From the NCBI GenBank assembly GCA_016718845.1, contig JADKCK010000110.1, positions 3,300 to 67,299 on the forward strand: a stretch of DNA of 64,000 nucleotides. Reading direction: 5' to 3'. Position 1 is the stretch's first letter. Each line of letters starts with the position of its first letter. Positions 52,901 to 61,841 of this stretch are shown here, one piece after another. This DNA is from Sphingobacteriales bacterium. Its GTDB lineage: Bacteria; Bacteroidota; Bacteroidia; Chitinophagales; UBA2359. Made by a program: the position numbers and the translations under genes. Under the pieces are notes generated by a model. It ran no database searches. It was not told the origin of the DNA and was given only the letters and a program-made list of their open reading frames with translations.

Positions 52901-55900
52901 ATAGGTGGTTTGGCTAATACCGTAGTATGTACTATTACATTACTATAGTACTGAATGGCAGTATTTGAGGCATTGTAAACGGCAGCCCTTAGGGTATCTA
53001 CATAGGTACTATCAAAAGCTAATGTGCTGGTACTAACCGTTAAAGATACGGGCAATGCCGAGTTACCGCTTAAGGTGGTGGTATTACCAACGGCGCTGTA
53101 TTGCAGCACATCGGGGTTATTGGTAGATAACTCGAAGTGGTAAGCTAGCGGTTTGGTGTTGATAAGTTGCAAAGGTATCGTTTGCGAGTCGCCCTGATAC
53201 ATGGTTAAGTTAATGGTTGTTGGGCTCCAATACACCTCGCGTTGTAGCACAATAAACGACCATACTTTAGGCGTAAACAGTACATTACCAAATACATCTT
53301 TGATGCCGCCTACTTGGGCTTGCACCAAATGCCCATCGAGGGCTAATAATATACTGGGGCTCATAACAAAGTTGATACCCGAGCCGCTGCATTGCACATA
53401 ATAATCGGTGCCGTATTGCAGGGCGTATCCGGTGGCTATATCTACCAACGATATTTGCGCCCCTGGGTTAAACGATACAGGTTGCAGGCAATTGATGTTT
53501 TCGTTGAAGTTGATAGATAATTCATCGCCCGGCTCTAACAGTCCGTCGGCGGGTTGCGGTATGCCATACAGCCCATTAAATGCCCTATCAATGGTTCCGT
53601 GCAGCTCTTGGCTGCTTGATGTGGCGCTACCTGTTGCTGTTTGGCAATAGGCGGTTGCCCTTATTACATATTTGCCATCGGGTAGGCTGCCTACGTTCCA
53701 GTTATGGGTATAGCTGTCGGGGTAGGTGGCGTTTAGCAAAATGGTGTCGGCTATGTCCTCTATGGTTATCCATTCGCCGCCAGCTGCATCGTCGCGGTAT
53801 TCGAGTAGCACACCTTTCAAGCCTGTGGCATCGTAGCCCGCCATGGTAATTTGTAGGTTGTTGTTGTCTTGTTGTTGTACCAACCAATTGTCTATTGGCG
53901 TAACCAAGGTAACATCCGAGCAGGGGCTTTGGAAATGTACCGAGAAAAAGACGGTATCTACATTGCCAAGTCCGCCACCATTCAGCCAGTTGTTATATTC
54001 GCAGGGGGTGTAAATCATTACGGCAAGGTTGTCGTAGTTGTACTCGGTGGGTCCGCGAAGTACATATACCTGCGATTGTATTTCTTGTCCAGCGGGAATA
54101 AAATAATCTACTTGACCGCCTGTTTCCATGCTACCGTTTAGCAAAATGGTGGCTCCGTATAGGTTGTTTGCCGTAAGGGCTTGTACCCTAAACGGCCAGG
54201 CTTCGCCGCTTGGGCTAGCATTGCCAAAGTTGATGTTAAATACGGCTGCATCGTCGGGTGGCACATCGCCTTGGAAGGCAGGGCTGTTGAGGACAATATA
54301 CGGTAAATCGCGGCTTTGTGTGTTGACTTCGTGTGGGCAAGAGCTACGACCCGATACCGTTTTGAAAACCGGTACGCCATATACTTCATCTTTTGCCACA
54401 TCAATACTAAAATAGTCGCCTATATCATCGTCGGTAAGTACATATCCTACCTTATTGTTGTATTCTGTTGCATCGCCCCATGCTTTGCCAAATGTTTCGC
54501 TAAATCTTACATAACGCGAACCTTCGACACCCGTATTGTTTACTTTGGCTTTGATTTCGAAAGCAACTTCGGTATCTAGTTTTTGCAATACAAAGTAGGT
54601 AGAGTCTCGGGTGGTTTTGGCAGCCGTTTCGCTTTGGAAGCTAGTTCCTCCACTAAACGAGTAGTTTTGTATTCCAGTACCTTTAAAGGCGGTGGTAGTT
54701 AGTCCTTGTTCTATGCCAATAATATCTTGCCATAGTTTTTTCTGTATGTCGTAGAGGCGTGCGCTATCTCCTTTTTGTTTAGCTAAACTAACGTTGTTTG
54801 CTTGCATAGCGCTTATAGAGTCGCTTTTGTATACACTAGACAATTGCTCGAACTGTGGGATAAGCGATACCTTGATGTGGTTTTGGGTGTAGATAAACTT
54901 AGTTCGGTATTCGAGGGGCGATATAGCCAATGCCGTATCGCGCTTTACTGCACAATTATTATATTCAACCACATCAGACGCGGCATAAATCATGTTTAAG
55001 CCACCACCTATGTAAGTGTTACCATCTGGTCCAGTAAATAGGGGGTTGTCGGGTGTTTTAAATTCTGTTAGGGCGGTGGTACAAGTTTGATAGCCACCTT
55101 CGCCTTCCGAGCCTACGCCCAAACTCATGTCCCATCGCAGGGTGTTTTCTATCTCGGTTTGTACAGCAAAGCCCAAACCTAATAGAAACTTAGCCCCTAC
55201 AGCAACTGTTTGGTTATTGCCAAAACTTCCGTTTATTTCGTATTTCCATTTTTGGCTTTTACAAATACTGCTATCTGCCGACAAGTAACCATACGAACCA
55301 TCGCCCCCAGGGTCGCGTAATATAAAATCGGGTCTTTCGGGGAACTTAGTTACAAAAGTACTTTCGCGGGGTTTTGAACCTGTTACCAATACACTAATTT
55401 CTTTGGTTTCGGTGTAGCCACCATTTACTTCTGCCGATACATAAAAGGTTTTTAGGTAGGGAGCTACAATATTGGGGTAGTCGGGTTTAAGGGTGTAATA
55501 ACCTGCCCCATTGTAGAAAGGTATGCTAACAGCGCCTACGCCCGATACATTATCGTTGATGTACAAAGTGCCTGAATCGGCAGGGCAAAGATTGCCATCG
55601 TAATCTTGGAAAATACTAAACGATAGGGCGTGTTCGTCTTGGGTTGATAATACATACGCCAAGCCGTTGCATGTTTTTTGAGTGGGCAAATCTTGTATCT
55701 CTATGTCGAAGGGTTTGTTGAACACAAAATTTAGGGTATCTTCTACGTTGGTCGAGTCGACGAGGTTGGTGACTTGGCTACGCGAGAAGAAATAGTTGAT
55801 AGCCTGTACATTTACTTGCCCGCCTTGTTGTACATCGGTTACGCGCACATTGTATTTAAGTGGCGGCACTTGGAGTTGGAAACGTCCGTTGTCGGGGTTA

Positions 55901-58605
55901 AACGAATAGGGACTGCTGGTGGGGTCAATGTCGTAATTGATGCAAGACGGCGAACTACTTACTTGCACCGTAACATCGCCGATAAGGGCATTACAAGCAC
56001 CCCTAACCGTACCGGTAATGGTGCGGAGGGTGGTGTTTTGGATAAGAATATCCCCTAAGTTGGCATCTACATACCCTAAATTAACGGCTGGTGGTACAAA
56101 GGTGTGGTCTTGGAATTGTGGGGTAAGTATGTATTCGTCGGGTTCGGTGACAGATATGGCGAAGTGTCCTTGTGCATCGGTGTCGTTGCCCAAATATGCT
56201 CCATTTACCAATATACGCACGCCTTGTTGTTTGCAAACGGTTCCGTTATAGTAAATATCGCCCGATAGGGTAAAGGTGCTATTATCGGTAAAATTGACAT
56301 TGTTTGCCAAGTTGTTAGACGAGGTAAGGGTGCGTACTTGTTGTTGTGGCGAAAATACGTGGTCGCCTTTACTGGGTACTATGGTAAATTCGAGTTCTTC
56401 GCCAAAGGCTATATTGGGTATTTCGTAGTAGCCGCTTGGGTCGGTGTCGGCGCAATAGTTTACGTCGGGTCGGTCGTAGGTCCAATAGGTGTTGGTTAGT
56501 TTGGCGTGTCCGTTGCTGCCTTGTACGTAGGTGGCTGCGGTGGTGCCTGTGCCTTCGTTAAACGACCAATAGCCTTTTAAGCCTGCTTCGTCGCCGCGCA
56601 AATAGCGGGGCATGTCGCGTTGTAGGTCAATTTCGTTTCGGGCAATGTCCCATATACGCAGTTCGTCTATCTGCACCATACCCGATGCTGGGTTTCCTAT
56701 ACGCAGTTTGCCTATGGTGGTGTTGAGTGCGGCGGCGGCTGTTGATGACGCAAATACGCCATCGACAAACAACGAATCTTGGCTACCTGCAAAAACATGT
56801 GCGTAATGGTGCCATTCGTTGCCGTTGGCAGTAATATTGATATTGATGTTATTGCTGGCATCATCGCCCAAACGGATAAAGTTGTTGGCTGTTGTATTGC
56901 TTTTTGCCCAATACTCGATGGTGTATTTACTAGCATTTAGGTTGATGCCTGTTTCTGCTTCTAGGGTGGCTCCGTCGCTTAGTCCGTTTAGGCTAAGGGC
57001 GTGTTGCCCTTGTGTGCTTAGGGCGCATACTTCTACGTTGGCTACGCCTGCTTGTTGTTGGCTGGTAACGGTTCCGGATATGCGTCCTTGTGGGCGTACA
57101 TAGCCTTTATCGCAAGCCCTAAACGAAGCGCCCCAATTGCCATAAGCCTCAACACAATATTCGTATAAAACACCGGGACTGGCGCTATTGTCGCTATATA
57201 TAGATGCGGTTGGTCCTGTTTCGCCGATGCTTTCGCCGTTGCGGTAAATATGGAAACCGCTAATTAAGCCCGACGAGGCATAGTTGGCTGTACTCCATTG
57301 TACTTTGGCAAGGTTGGTGTATTGTCCGTCGGTAGCTGCTACGGCATCGGGTGGCATAACATATACAAAGGCTGCACCGCGGTTAAACTCAGAGGGGTTG
57401 CCCACCACCAATAGTTTGCCCGCCATAGCCAACGAATTGCCTGTTGATGAGTTGCCTTGTATTTCTTTGTAAGGCACCCATTTATTATCTAGTTTTTGGT
57501 ACAAATACACATTGCCATACGAGTAATCGTAAATGGCTAATATATTGCCTGCTATGGCTACATCTTGCCCCCAATTAAGGGTGTTGGTCATGCCAAAGTC
57601 GCTTCTTCGTAGCGATTGTGCCAAGTTCCAAGTTCCGCTAACTAGGTTGTATACTTTTACGGTTCCGCTTGTGCCTGTTTCGCCGCCTACTACTAAGGTT
57701 TCGGCGTTTTGGGCAATAGAGCGTCCAAAGCCTGCATTGCCCGATAAAAAGTTGCTGGTGTTGCCTAAATATACTTTGGCATCGGCTGATGAGCCAACTA
57801 CGGGTTGCCAGTTGCCACTTGAGCCATTTAACAACAAACTTGATACATTAGAGAATGTATAAGGTGTGGGCGTTGAGTTAAAATCGGCTACGGTTTGGGT
57901 ACTTTGGATAAGCCTAACCGCCGACGCTTCGCCAATGGCTAAGGCATCGTCTTTCCAAGCCAAACATTTACCAAATAGGTTAAAGGCATTGGTATTAACA
58001 CCGCTTTTGCTGGCAAAAAATGTCCAACCTGTTGCGGGTGTGTATTTAAATAGTTGAGCAATACCTACGTCGTAGGTGCTGCCGTTTAAATCCCAACCCG
58101 ATGCACCAATAGCTAATCTAATATTGTTGTTGTAATTGGTTAGGCTTACCGCCTCGCCAAATCGGGCATAATTTTGAGAAGCAGGCGAAAGGTAAAGGGT
58201 TGCACTTTTGGTAAAACCCTCCGAGTCGCTTTTAAATACATGCACGCGTCCGCCGGGGGTAATAGCCGTTGGGGCGCCTACGGCTACCCAACCATTGGGT
58301 AATACCGATACATCGAAGCCCGAGCCATCGTTTTGGGTGTCGTCGGGGTTAAGCAATACCATTGGTGCCGGAATATTGTTTGCATAGCCCGACGAGCTTG
58401 ATTGTGTGCTGCTGCCGTTAATGCACTTCAATTCCGATTCGCCCAAACCTGCTTTGTAGGTGGTTACGCAATATTGGTAAATATTGTCGGGCGTTACGTT
58501 GGCATCGGTGTAGGTTAAAGTGCTTGAGGCACTGTGCCTACCAACGAGTTGTTGCGGTAGATGCGGTATTGATAGCCCGTTAAAATGGTAGGTGACGCAC
58601 CCCAT
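49615..58605 (-). CDS. Giant adhesin segment 3 (central part)
   Basis: A 2996-codon segment; the real reading starts near 58540. It contains a second FG-GAP-like block, a fibronectin-like module, a LamG-like domain (YTIEYWAKSN to LKGYWSFNEGTG), three carboxypeptidase-regulatory-like domains (ISGTVTSQQQAGVANVEV and LSGDIYYNGTVCKQQGVRI types), a long region with paired cysteines that I cannot assign, two GWNWISFNVEA/GWNWVGYTAQ-type modules (52530-52190), and SprB-like repeats (CNGSADGTAQAVITGGTAPY, TYLWNNGQTTATA). True coding ends near 49855; the last 80 codons are out of frame and rich in His and Arg. Confidence 0.8.
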   Translation of the reverse strand: MGCVTYHFNGLSIPHLPQQLVGRHSASSTLTYTDANVTPDNIYQYCVTTYKAGLGESELKCINGSSTQSSSSGYANNIPAPMVLLNPDDTQNDGSGFDVSVLPNGWVAVGAPTAITPGGRVHVFKSDSEGFTKSATLYLSPASQNYARFGEAVSLTNYNNNIRLAIGASGWDLNGSTYDVGIAQLFKYTPATGWTFFASKSGVNTNAFNLFGKCLAWKDDALAIGEASAVRLIQSTQTVADFNSTPTPYTFSNVSSLLLNGSSGNWQPVVGSSADAKVYLGNTSNFLSGNAGFGRSIAQNAETLVVGGETGTSGTVKVYNLVSGTWNLAQSLRRSDFGMTNTLNWGQDVAIAGNILAIYDYSYGNVYLYQKLDNKWVPYKEIQGNSSTGNSLAMAGKLLVVGNPSEFNRGAAFVYVMPPDAVAATDGQYTNLAKVQWSTANYASSGLISGFHIYRNGESIGETGPTASIYSDNSASPGVLYEYCVEAYGNWGASFRACDKGYVRPQGRISGTVTSQQQAGVANVEVCALSTQGQHALSLNGLSDGATLEAETGINLNASKYTIEYWAKSNTTANNFIRLGDDASNNININITANGNEWHHYAHVFAGSQDSLFVDGVFASSTAAAALNTTIGKLRIGNPASGMVQIDELRIWDIARNEIDLQRDMPRYLRGDEAGLKGYWSFNEGTGTTAATYVQGSNGHAKLTNTYWTYDRPDVNYCADTDPSGYYEIPNIAFGEELEFTIVPSKGDHVFSPQQQVRTLTSSNNLANNVNFTDNSTFTLSGDIYYNGTVCKQQGVRILVNGAYLGNDTDAQGHFAISVTEPDEYILTPQFQDHTFVPPAVNLGYVDANLGDILIQNTTLRTITGTVRGACNALIGDVTVQVSSSPSCINYDIDPTSSPYSFNPDNGRFQLQVPPLKYNVRVTDVQQGGQVNVQAINYFFSRSQVTNLVDSTNVEDTLNFVFNKPFDIEIQDLPTQKTCNGLAYVLSTQDEHALSFSIFQDYDGNLCPADSGTLYINDNVSGVGAVSIPFYNGAGYYTLKPDYPNIVAPYLKTFYVSAEVNGGYTETKEISVLVTGSKPRESTFVTKFPERPDFILRDPGGDGSYGYLSADSSICKSQKWKYEINGSFGNNQTVAVGAKFLLGLGFAVQTEIENTLRWDMSLGVGSEGEGGYQTCTTALTEFKTPDNPLFTGPDGNTYIGGGLNMIYAASDVVEYNNCAVKRDTALAISPLEYRTKFIYTQNHIKVSLIPQFEQLSSVYKSDSISAMQANNVSLAKQKGDSARLYDIQKKLWQDIIGIEQGLTTTAFKGTGIQNYSFSGGTSFQSETAAKTTRDSTYFVLQKLDTEVAFEIKAKVNNTGVEGSRYVRFSETFGKAWGDATEYNNKVGYVLTDDDIGDYFSIDVAKDEVYGVPVFKTVSGRSSCPHEVNTQSRDLPYIVLNSPAFQGDVPPDDAAVFNINFGNASPSGEAWPFRVQALTANNLYGATILLNGSMETGGQVDYFIPAGQEIQSQVYVLRGPTEYNYDNLAVMIYTPCEYNNWLNGGGLGNVDTVFFSVHFQSPCSDVTLVTPIDNWLVQQQDNNNLQITMAGYDATGLKGVLLEYRDDAAGGEWITIEDIADTILLNATYPDSYTHNWNVGSLPDGKYVIRATAYCQTATGSATSSSQELHGTIDRAFNGLYGIPQPADGLLEPGDELSINFNENINCLQPVSFNPGAQISLVDIATGYALQYGTDYYVQCSGSGINFVMSPSILLALDGHLVQAQVGGIKDVFGNVLFTPKVWSFIVLQREVYWSPTTINLTMYQGDSQTIPLQLINTKPLAYHFELSTNNPDVLQYSAVGNTTTLSGNSALPVSLTVSTSTLAFDSTYVDTLRAAVYNASNTAIQYYSNVIVHTTVLAKPPIWEVNPFEFQHSMNMVVQLDMDTDPYEEELSEDEFDKVAVFNNGQIRGVANIERVFTQSGWKYLAYLDVYSYNAFGDSLSFRLWDADKGKQYGSEEDGTIIFADNGIVGSNLTPKKIHAKGLVQCLTLHQGWNWISFNVEANDMSINEVLEGLRYSQTGDIFRGHDGYAQYQNGIGWVGTLGSITNGESYMIYIQAQTDELCLVGEAIDALANPITLDPGWNWVGYTAQTPDSLSQLMSSVNFVNGDIVRSQTDGFAQNDGNSWSNGNLQILKPGQGYRLYVQNPMDITYPQFMLADWSYNPSCYEYSMLITGVVSVNLIESTDINDIIAAMVPTGTGTCSPLSITQGSSSVRYIPELNRYMVFLTVYGDASAINQPIMFKMYDNSEPAEYILHAATDPNTGDTMRFVPDNHIGTLQNPYPFQFSTCDEVIALATPAGCAGNEGTATAHASVFTGRLGKTCTNPETFTLAAGSNTNYTPAISPFATAWKKVRFQYIYTAQELRDAGLHEGTISRLGFDVVQKNSVSPIQNFTIKMMGTNQSSLNSNVYAIGAEIVYERDYTTQLGWNDIPLDYAFDWDGVSNIIVQVCYDSQTDNYYNDIVRTASTSYTSTIGMFDNVGAACAFEMPQVAYAEKPLLRLGACNVDYQWSNGTNAPNLTNLTGGIYTVTVSFGNGCVQVRDVTVTSFPVMLVSPSFVTAALCNGSADGTAQAVITGGTAPYTYLWNNGQTTATATNLTAGTYTATITDANGCTKQTTANITQPTVLTATGNVVNVLCNGGTGSATVAPAGGTPPYTYNWDNGQTIPTATGLGAGVHSVTITDAHGCNKVLNNINITQPAALLANVNQTSSPCNGLGSGAATVNVVGGVPPYNYIWSNGQTTANIANLSAGAYGVTVQDANACTVSVNNVTIIAPQLLSIFTSISPVACNGTNTGSVTATTFGGATPYTYLWSNGQTTATATNLSIGTYTATITDGNGCTIQTTANVTQPSALSAATSNVASTQCSNPTGSATAVPTGGVALHLFMERWTNNRNSQQLMGRQLYRHHYRCQWLYHHHHSNHSSTRSLNCFSRWLRNIIEYGVCASNRNNSRWRCSSI

Positions 58606-60821
58606 ATTACCGTAATTGAATTGGGGTTGGTGTTGGCAGCTATGGTAGTTGGCTGTTTGATGGCTGCTTTGCCTACGGTGGTGTCGCGCTCCGAGTTACC
58701 CAAACTAATGTCGTAGGCAGATATGCTGTATTCGTACTCTTGCAAAGAGGTTACGTTTAGGTCGGTGTAGGTGAGCGTATTGGGGTTGTTAATGGTAGCA
58801 ATTAAGGCATTGTTGCGGTAAATCTGGAAACCATCGTCGACCGCCGAGGGGCTTGTCCAAGTTAGCACAACGCGGTCTTCGTGGTTGGGTGCGCCTGTGG
58901 TGGCAGTTATTTGAGGTTTGATGATTTTGATGTTGCCCTTGTCGCAGATACGCGACGACGTTCCCCATACATTGTTGTAGGCTTCGATGCAATAATCGTA
59001 GATGGTTAAGCCTTGTACATCTACATCGTCGTAGCCTGTTGCACCTAAAAAGGCGGGTACGTTGGCAATAAGCATCGAGTCGCGGTAGATGCGCACACCG
59101 CTGCATACGGTACTAGGGTCAAGCGCCCAGGTAATGTTTATCTTGTTTTCAAAGATTCCGTCGGTGGCTGCTATACTTGTGGGTTTTAGCAAAAGGGTTC
59201 CGCCAAAGCCACATGCTGCCTCCGACTCGCCGAAGGTATTGCTTGCCGACACTACGCAGTACTCGTACAGCTCGCCCGAAACGGTATTGTAATCGTCGAA
59301 TTGTGTATAGGTACTAGGTATGGTTGCTAACAAGCTGCCATTGCGGTAAATTTTGTAGTTTTCGGCTACTGCCGAGCCGCCCGCCATCCACATAAGTGCT
59401 ACGTGGTCTTCGTAGGTTTGGTAGGTGGCGGTTAATAAGCTGGGTGCTGATACGGTAATGTTACCCGTATTGCAAACCATCTCGGACAAGATGGGGGTGC
59501 TAACTACCGTAGTGTCGTAGGTGTTTACTAGGTTGATGGTATCAATCGTTTCGACCAAATAATTGGTAGGGCTTAGGGTATCTAAGACCGATAGATAGGG
59601 CAAGTTGGGGTCGGTGAGCGAGTTGATATTGATAACGATAGTGTCTAAATCGAAGGTGGTAGATAATAGGGTATAGGTGGTATCGTGTTGGGTGTAATAG
59701 CGTTGCAAACAAAACTCGTAGGCAATGCCCGAAAAAATATCATCGGTTATGGTGTAGCTATTTACTGCCCCGCCTAAGGTATCAATAATACCGCCGTTTT
59801 TGTACAACAAAATACTGTCGTCTACATTAAGGGCAGTGCTGCCACTCCAATTAAGGTCAATATGGTCTTCGAATATGCCGTCCGATGCCGTAAAATTGGT
59901 GGGTGCGGCAATAGTACCTTTAAAGCCCATATCGCAAAAAGCCTGCGACTCGCCCAATAAAGGGTGAGTGGCAGCTACGCAATAATCGTAATTAGTGCCT
60001 AATACTACATTGGCATCAATAAACGGGTTGCTTGGGTTAATGAAGGTATCTATTAAGGTATCGTTTTTGTATTTGTACACTTTATAGCCCGTAGCCGAGG
60101 TGCCGGCGCGTGGTGTCCAGCCTATTTGTACGTGGGTTTCGTAGCCCCCGTCCGAGGCATTAACAGCTAAGGGTTGCGATAACATTTCGTATAGATAAGC
60201 CGAGCCAGAATTGGTGCCATTGGCATCTTCTTCGAGGGCGCCTACTATTACTACATTGTTGGCAATGCCTACTGCGGCGCCAAACTGTGCGGCATCGTTG
60301 CCCGTTACGCTAGGATTAAGGGCGGCTCCAAATTGGTTCCAGTTTGTGCCGTTGTATACATATACAAAGGCGCGTCCTTTGCCACCATTGGCATAGCGGC
60401 TACCAATAATGGCGGTGTTTTGGCTAATGCTTACGCCATAACCGCAATCGCTGTTGGCGGCAATACCTACGGGCATTAGCTTGGTTTGTGTGGCTAAGGT
60501 TGCTCCCGAAAAAACGTAGGCTGCCCCTGCATTACTGGCAGCGGCATCGTCGCCGTAGGCACCTACCAACAAAAAGTTGTCGGTTAAGCTAAGGCTATTG
60601 CCAAAGTGGTCGTTTATATTGGGGTCGTTGGCGGTGCGTTTGTAGGTTTGTGTCCAAGCATTGTTGGCTACTGTAAATATATAGGCGGCACCTGCATTGG
60701 CAAAGTAGGTGGGTATTGGACCCGCTACATCGCTGTAGCGCGAGCCTACTGCCAAGCGGTTGCCGTTTAGCGATACGCTACAACCAAATTCATCTTCCAA
60801 AATGCCATCGTTGGCAACCAC
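58515..60821 (-). CDS. Giant adhesin segment 2 (FG-GAP and fibronectin III-like modules)
   Basis: The frame is open from about 60960; the ATG at 60821 is internal. The first 200 residues continue the FG-GAP-like repeats (FGCSVSLNGNRLAVGSRYSD, AAYVFSG). Six or more fibronectin type III-like modules of about 90 residues follow, each with a pattern like DHVDLNWSGS, YKIYRNG and YEYCV. The frame stops after RNNSLVGTVPQAL; the next segment continues as SSTLTYTDANV, so one base is missing near 58540. Confidence 0.75.
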   Translation of the reverse strand: MVANDGILEDEFGCSVSLNGNRLAVGSRYSDVAGPIPTYFANAGAAYIFTVANNAWTQTYKRTANDPNINDHFGNSLSLTDNFLLVGAYGDDAAASNAGAAYVFSGATLATQTKLMPVGIAANSDCGYGVSISQNTAIIGSRYANGGKGRAFVYVYNGTNWNQFGAALNPSVTGNDAAQFGAAVGIANNVVIVGALEEDANGTNSGSAYLYEMLSQPLAVNASDGGYETHVQIGWTPRAGTSATGYKVYKYKNDTLIDTFINPSNPFIDANVVLGTNYDYCVAATHPLLGESQAFCDMGFKGTIAAPTNFTASDGIFEDHIDLNWSGSTALNVDDSILLYKNGGIIDTLGGAVNSYTITDDIFSGIAYEFCLQRYYTQHDTTYTLLSTTFDLDTIVININSLTDPNLPYLSVLDTLSPTNYLVETIDTINLVNTYDTTVVSTPILSEMVCNTGNITVSAPSLLTATYQTYEDHVALMWMAGGSAVAENYKIYRNGSLLATIPSTYTQFDDYNTVSGELYEYCVVSASNTFGESEAACGFGGTLLLKPTSIAATDGIFENKINITWALDPSTVCSGVRIYRDSMLIANVPAFLGATGYDDVDVQGLTIYDYCIEAYNNVWGTSSRICDKGNIKIIKPQITATTGAPNHEDRVVLTWTSPSAVDDGFQIYRNNALIATINNPNTLTYTDLNVTSLQEYEYSISAYDISLGNSERDTTVGKAAIKQPTTIAANTNPNSITVIWGASPTILTGYQYRIYRNNSLVGTVPQAL

Positions 60822-60946
60822 CTTTTGGGCTTGCGTCCAGTTGGCAAGGTTGGTGCCTTGTTGGCGAAATAGGTAAGCAGCACCTGCATCTTCGGCTACC
60901 TGATTGTCTTCGGGGGCGCCTACGGCAATGTAGCTGCCGCTAATAG

Positions 60947-61420
60947 CTACCGACGCGCCAAAAGCGAGTTGGGTTGACCATCGGTTGCCATTAGCTTACG
61001 GATTTGCACCCATGTGGAGCCCGATTTGGAAAATACATAAACAGCCCCTTGATTGCTGGCTACGCCCGTAGCACCAACAACAATTAGGTTGCCCGATGTT
61101 GCCACCGATGTACCAAAACGGTGGTTGGTAGTACCGTCGGTAGATACAATTTTGCTGGTTTGTACCCAAGTACCATTTTGTAATTCAAATACATAAGCAG
61201 CACCCTTGTTAGCTGCACTGCCGGGTGCGCCAATAACCGCAATTTGGCTACCTATGGCTACCGATGTACCTATACTTTGCGATAGGGTTCCATCAACGGG
61301 GTCAAGCTCAACGCTAATGTCTTGTGCTGCTAAGGGCATAGCCAATAACCAAGTACCGTAGGCTATATATAGCCAGCACAACCAAGGTCTTTGTTTGAAG
61401 AAGGTGTTGAAGTTTCTCAT
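60947..61420 (-). CDS. Giant adhesin segment 1 (signal peptide and first FG-GAP repeats)
   Basis: This 158-codon segment carries the signal peptide and two to three FG-GAP-like repeats (GTSVAIGSQIAVIGAPGSAA, then GAAYVFELQNGTWVQ). The frame ends in LLARR shortly after ATDGQPNS. The next frame continues the repeat as AFGASVAISGS, so adding one base at about 60965 restores the pattern. An upstream extension to 61489 is open but lies across the promoter-like element and adds no signal-like sequence. Confidence 0.75.
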   Translation of the reverse strand: MRNFNTFFKQRPWLCWLYIAYGTWLLAMPLAAQDISVELDPVDGTLSQSIGTSVAIGSQIAVIGAPGSAANKGAAYVFELQNGTWVQTSKIVSTDGTTNHRFGTSVATSGNLIVVGATGVASNQGAVYVFSKSGSTWVQIRKLMATDGQPNSLLARR

Positions 61421-61455
61421 AAAATTTACGCGTTTAATGTAGTTATCTTGAAATG

Positions 61456-61469
61456 CGGTGCAATATACC
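61456..61469 (-). promoter_or_regulatory. Promoter-like element of giant adhesin
   Basis: CGGTGCAATATACC is identical to 39959-39972. On the minus strand it gives TATATTGCACCG, a variant of the -7 box plus initiator, 36 bp before the start at 61420. Confidence 0.55.
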
Positions 61470-61525
61470 AATTTATCTCCATTTGTCATTTTCTTTATGA
61501 CAGAGTAAATACCCTTTTCAAGGGC

Positions 61526-61567
61526 AAAAAAAAACTCGTAACTAACTGATTATCAGTTAGTTACGAG
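61526..61567 (-). terminator. Terminator of the abiE operon
   Basis: CTCGTAACTAACTGA and its perfect complement (15 bp, 3-base loop). On the minus strand it is followed by TTTTTTTTT, so it suits the abiEii gene. The right half is also part of the block shared with 40033-40080. Confidence 0.75.
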
Positions 61568-61670
61568 CCAAAAATTAGGTCGAGAAAGTGGGTGTTTTTT
61601 TGTGTAATTTTTTTTACTTTTTGTCATAAAAAAGCAATAAACCGCCGATTGATTGCCCATAAGCCAAAAT

Positions 61671-61714
61671 AAATAGGCAAAACTATCTTAAAAAAAAGAT
61701 AATTTTGCCTATTT
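61671..61714. terminator. Second hairpin downstream of abiEii
   Basis: AAATAGGCAAAACTATCTT pairs with AAGATAATTTTGCCTATTT with one mismatch around a 6-base A-loop; A and T flank both sides. The stretch 61568-61670 holds nothing else recognisable. Confidence 0.6.
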
Positions 61715-61841
61715 TTATTGTTTGCAGCACCGCAAAAATAACTCTTTGGCACAGAATTTTTACAGAATCTAAAATGATGAGCATTAGACGAGTTTGTAAA
61801 AGTTTGACTGACAGCCTAATAGTTGGCATTTGTATTGTTTG

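Larger units (their letters stand above)
48900..61420 (-). pseudogene. Giant T9SS adhesin, about 4170 residues, three frameshifts
   Basis: Four open segments read as one protein if the frame is changed at about 60965 (one base missing), 58540 (one base missing) and 49855 (two missing or one extra). The start at 61420 (MRNFNTFF) gives a signal peptide ending near LAAQ. Domain order: FG-GAP-like repeats (61340-60200), fibronectin type III-like modules (60180-58440), more FG-GAP-like repeats (58380-57340), a LamG-like domain (57010-56440), carboxypeptidase-regulatory-like beta domains (56440-55760), a long central region without recognised domains, SprB-like repeats (50890-49620), and a T9SS type A sorting domain (49150-48900). 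Predicted surface adhesin. Whether the frameshifts are real decay or sequencing error cannot be decided here. Confidence 0.85.
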
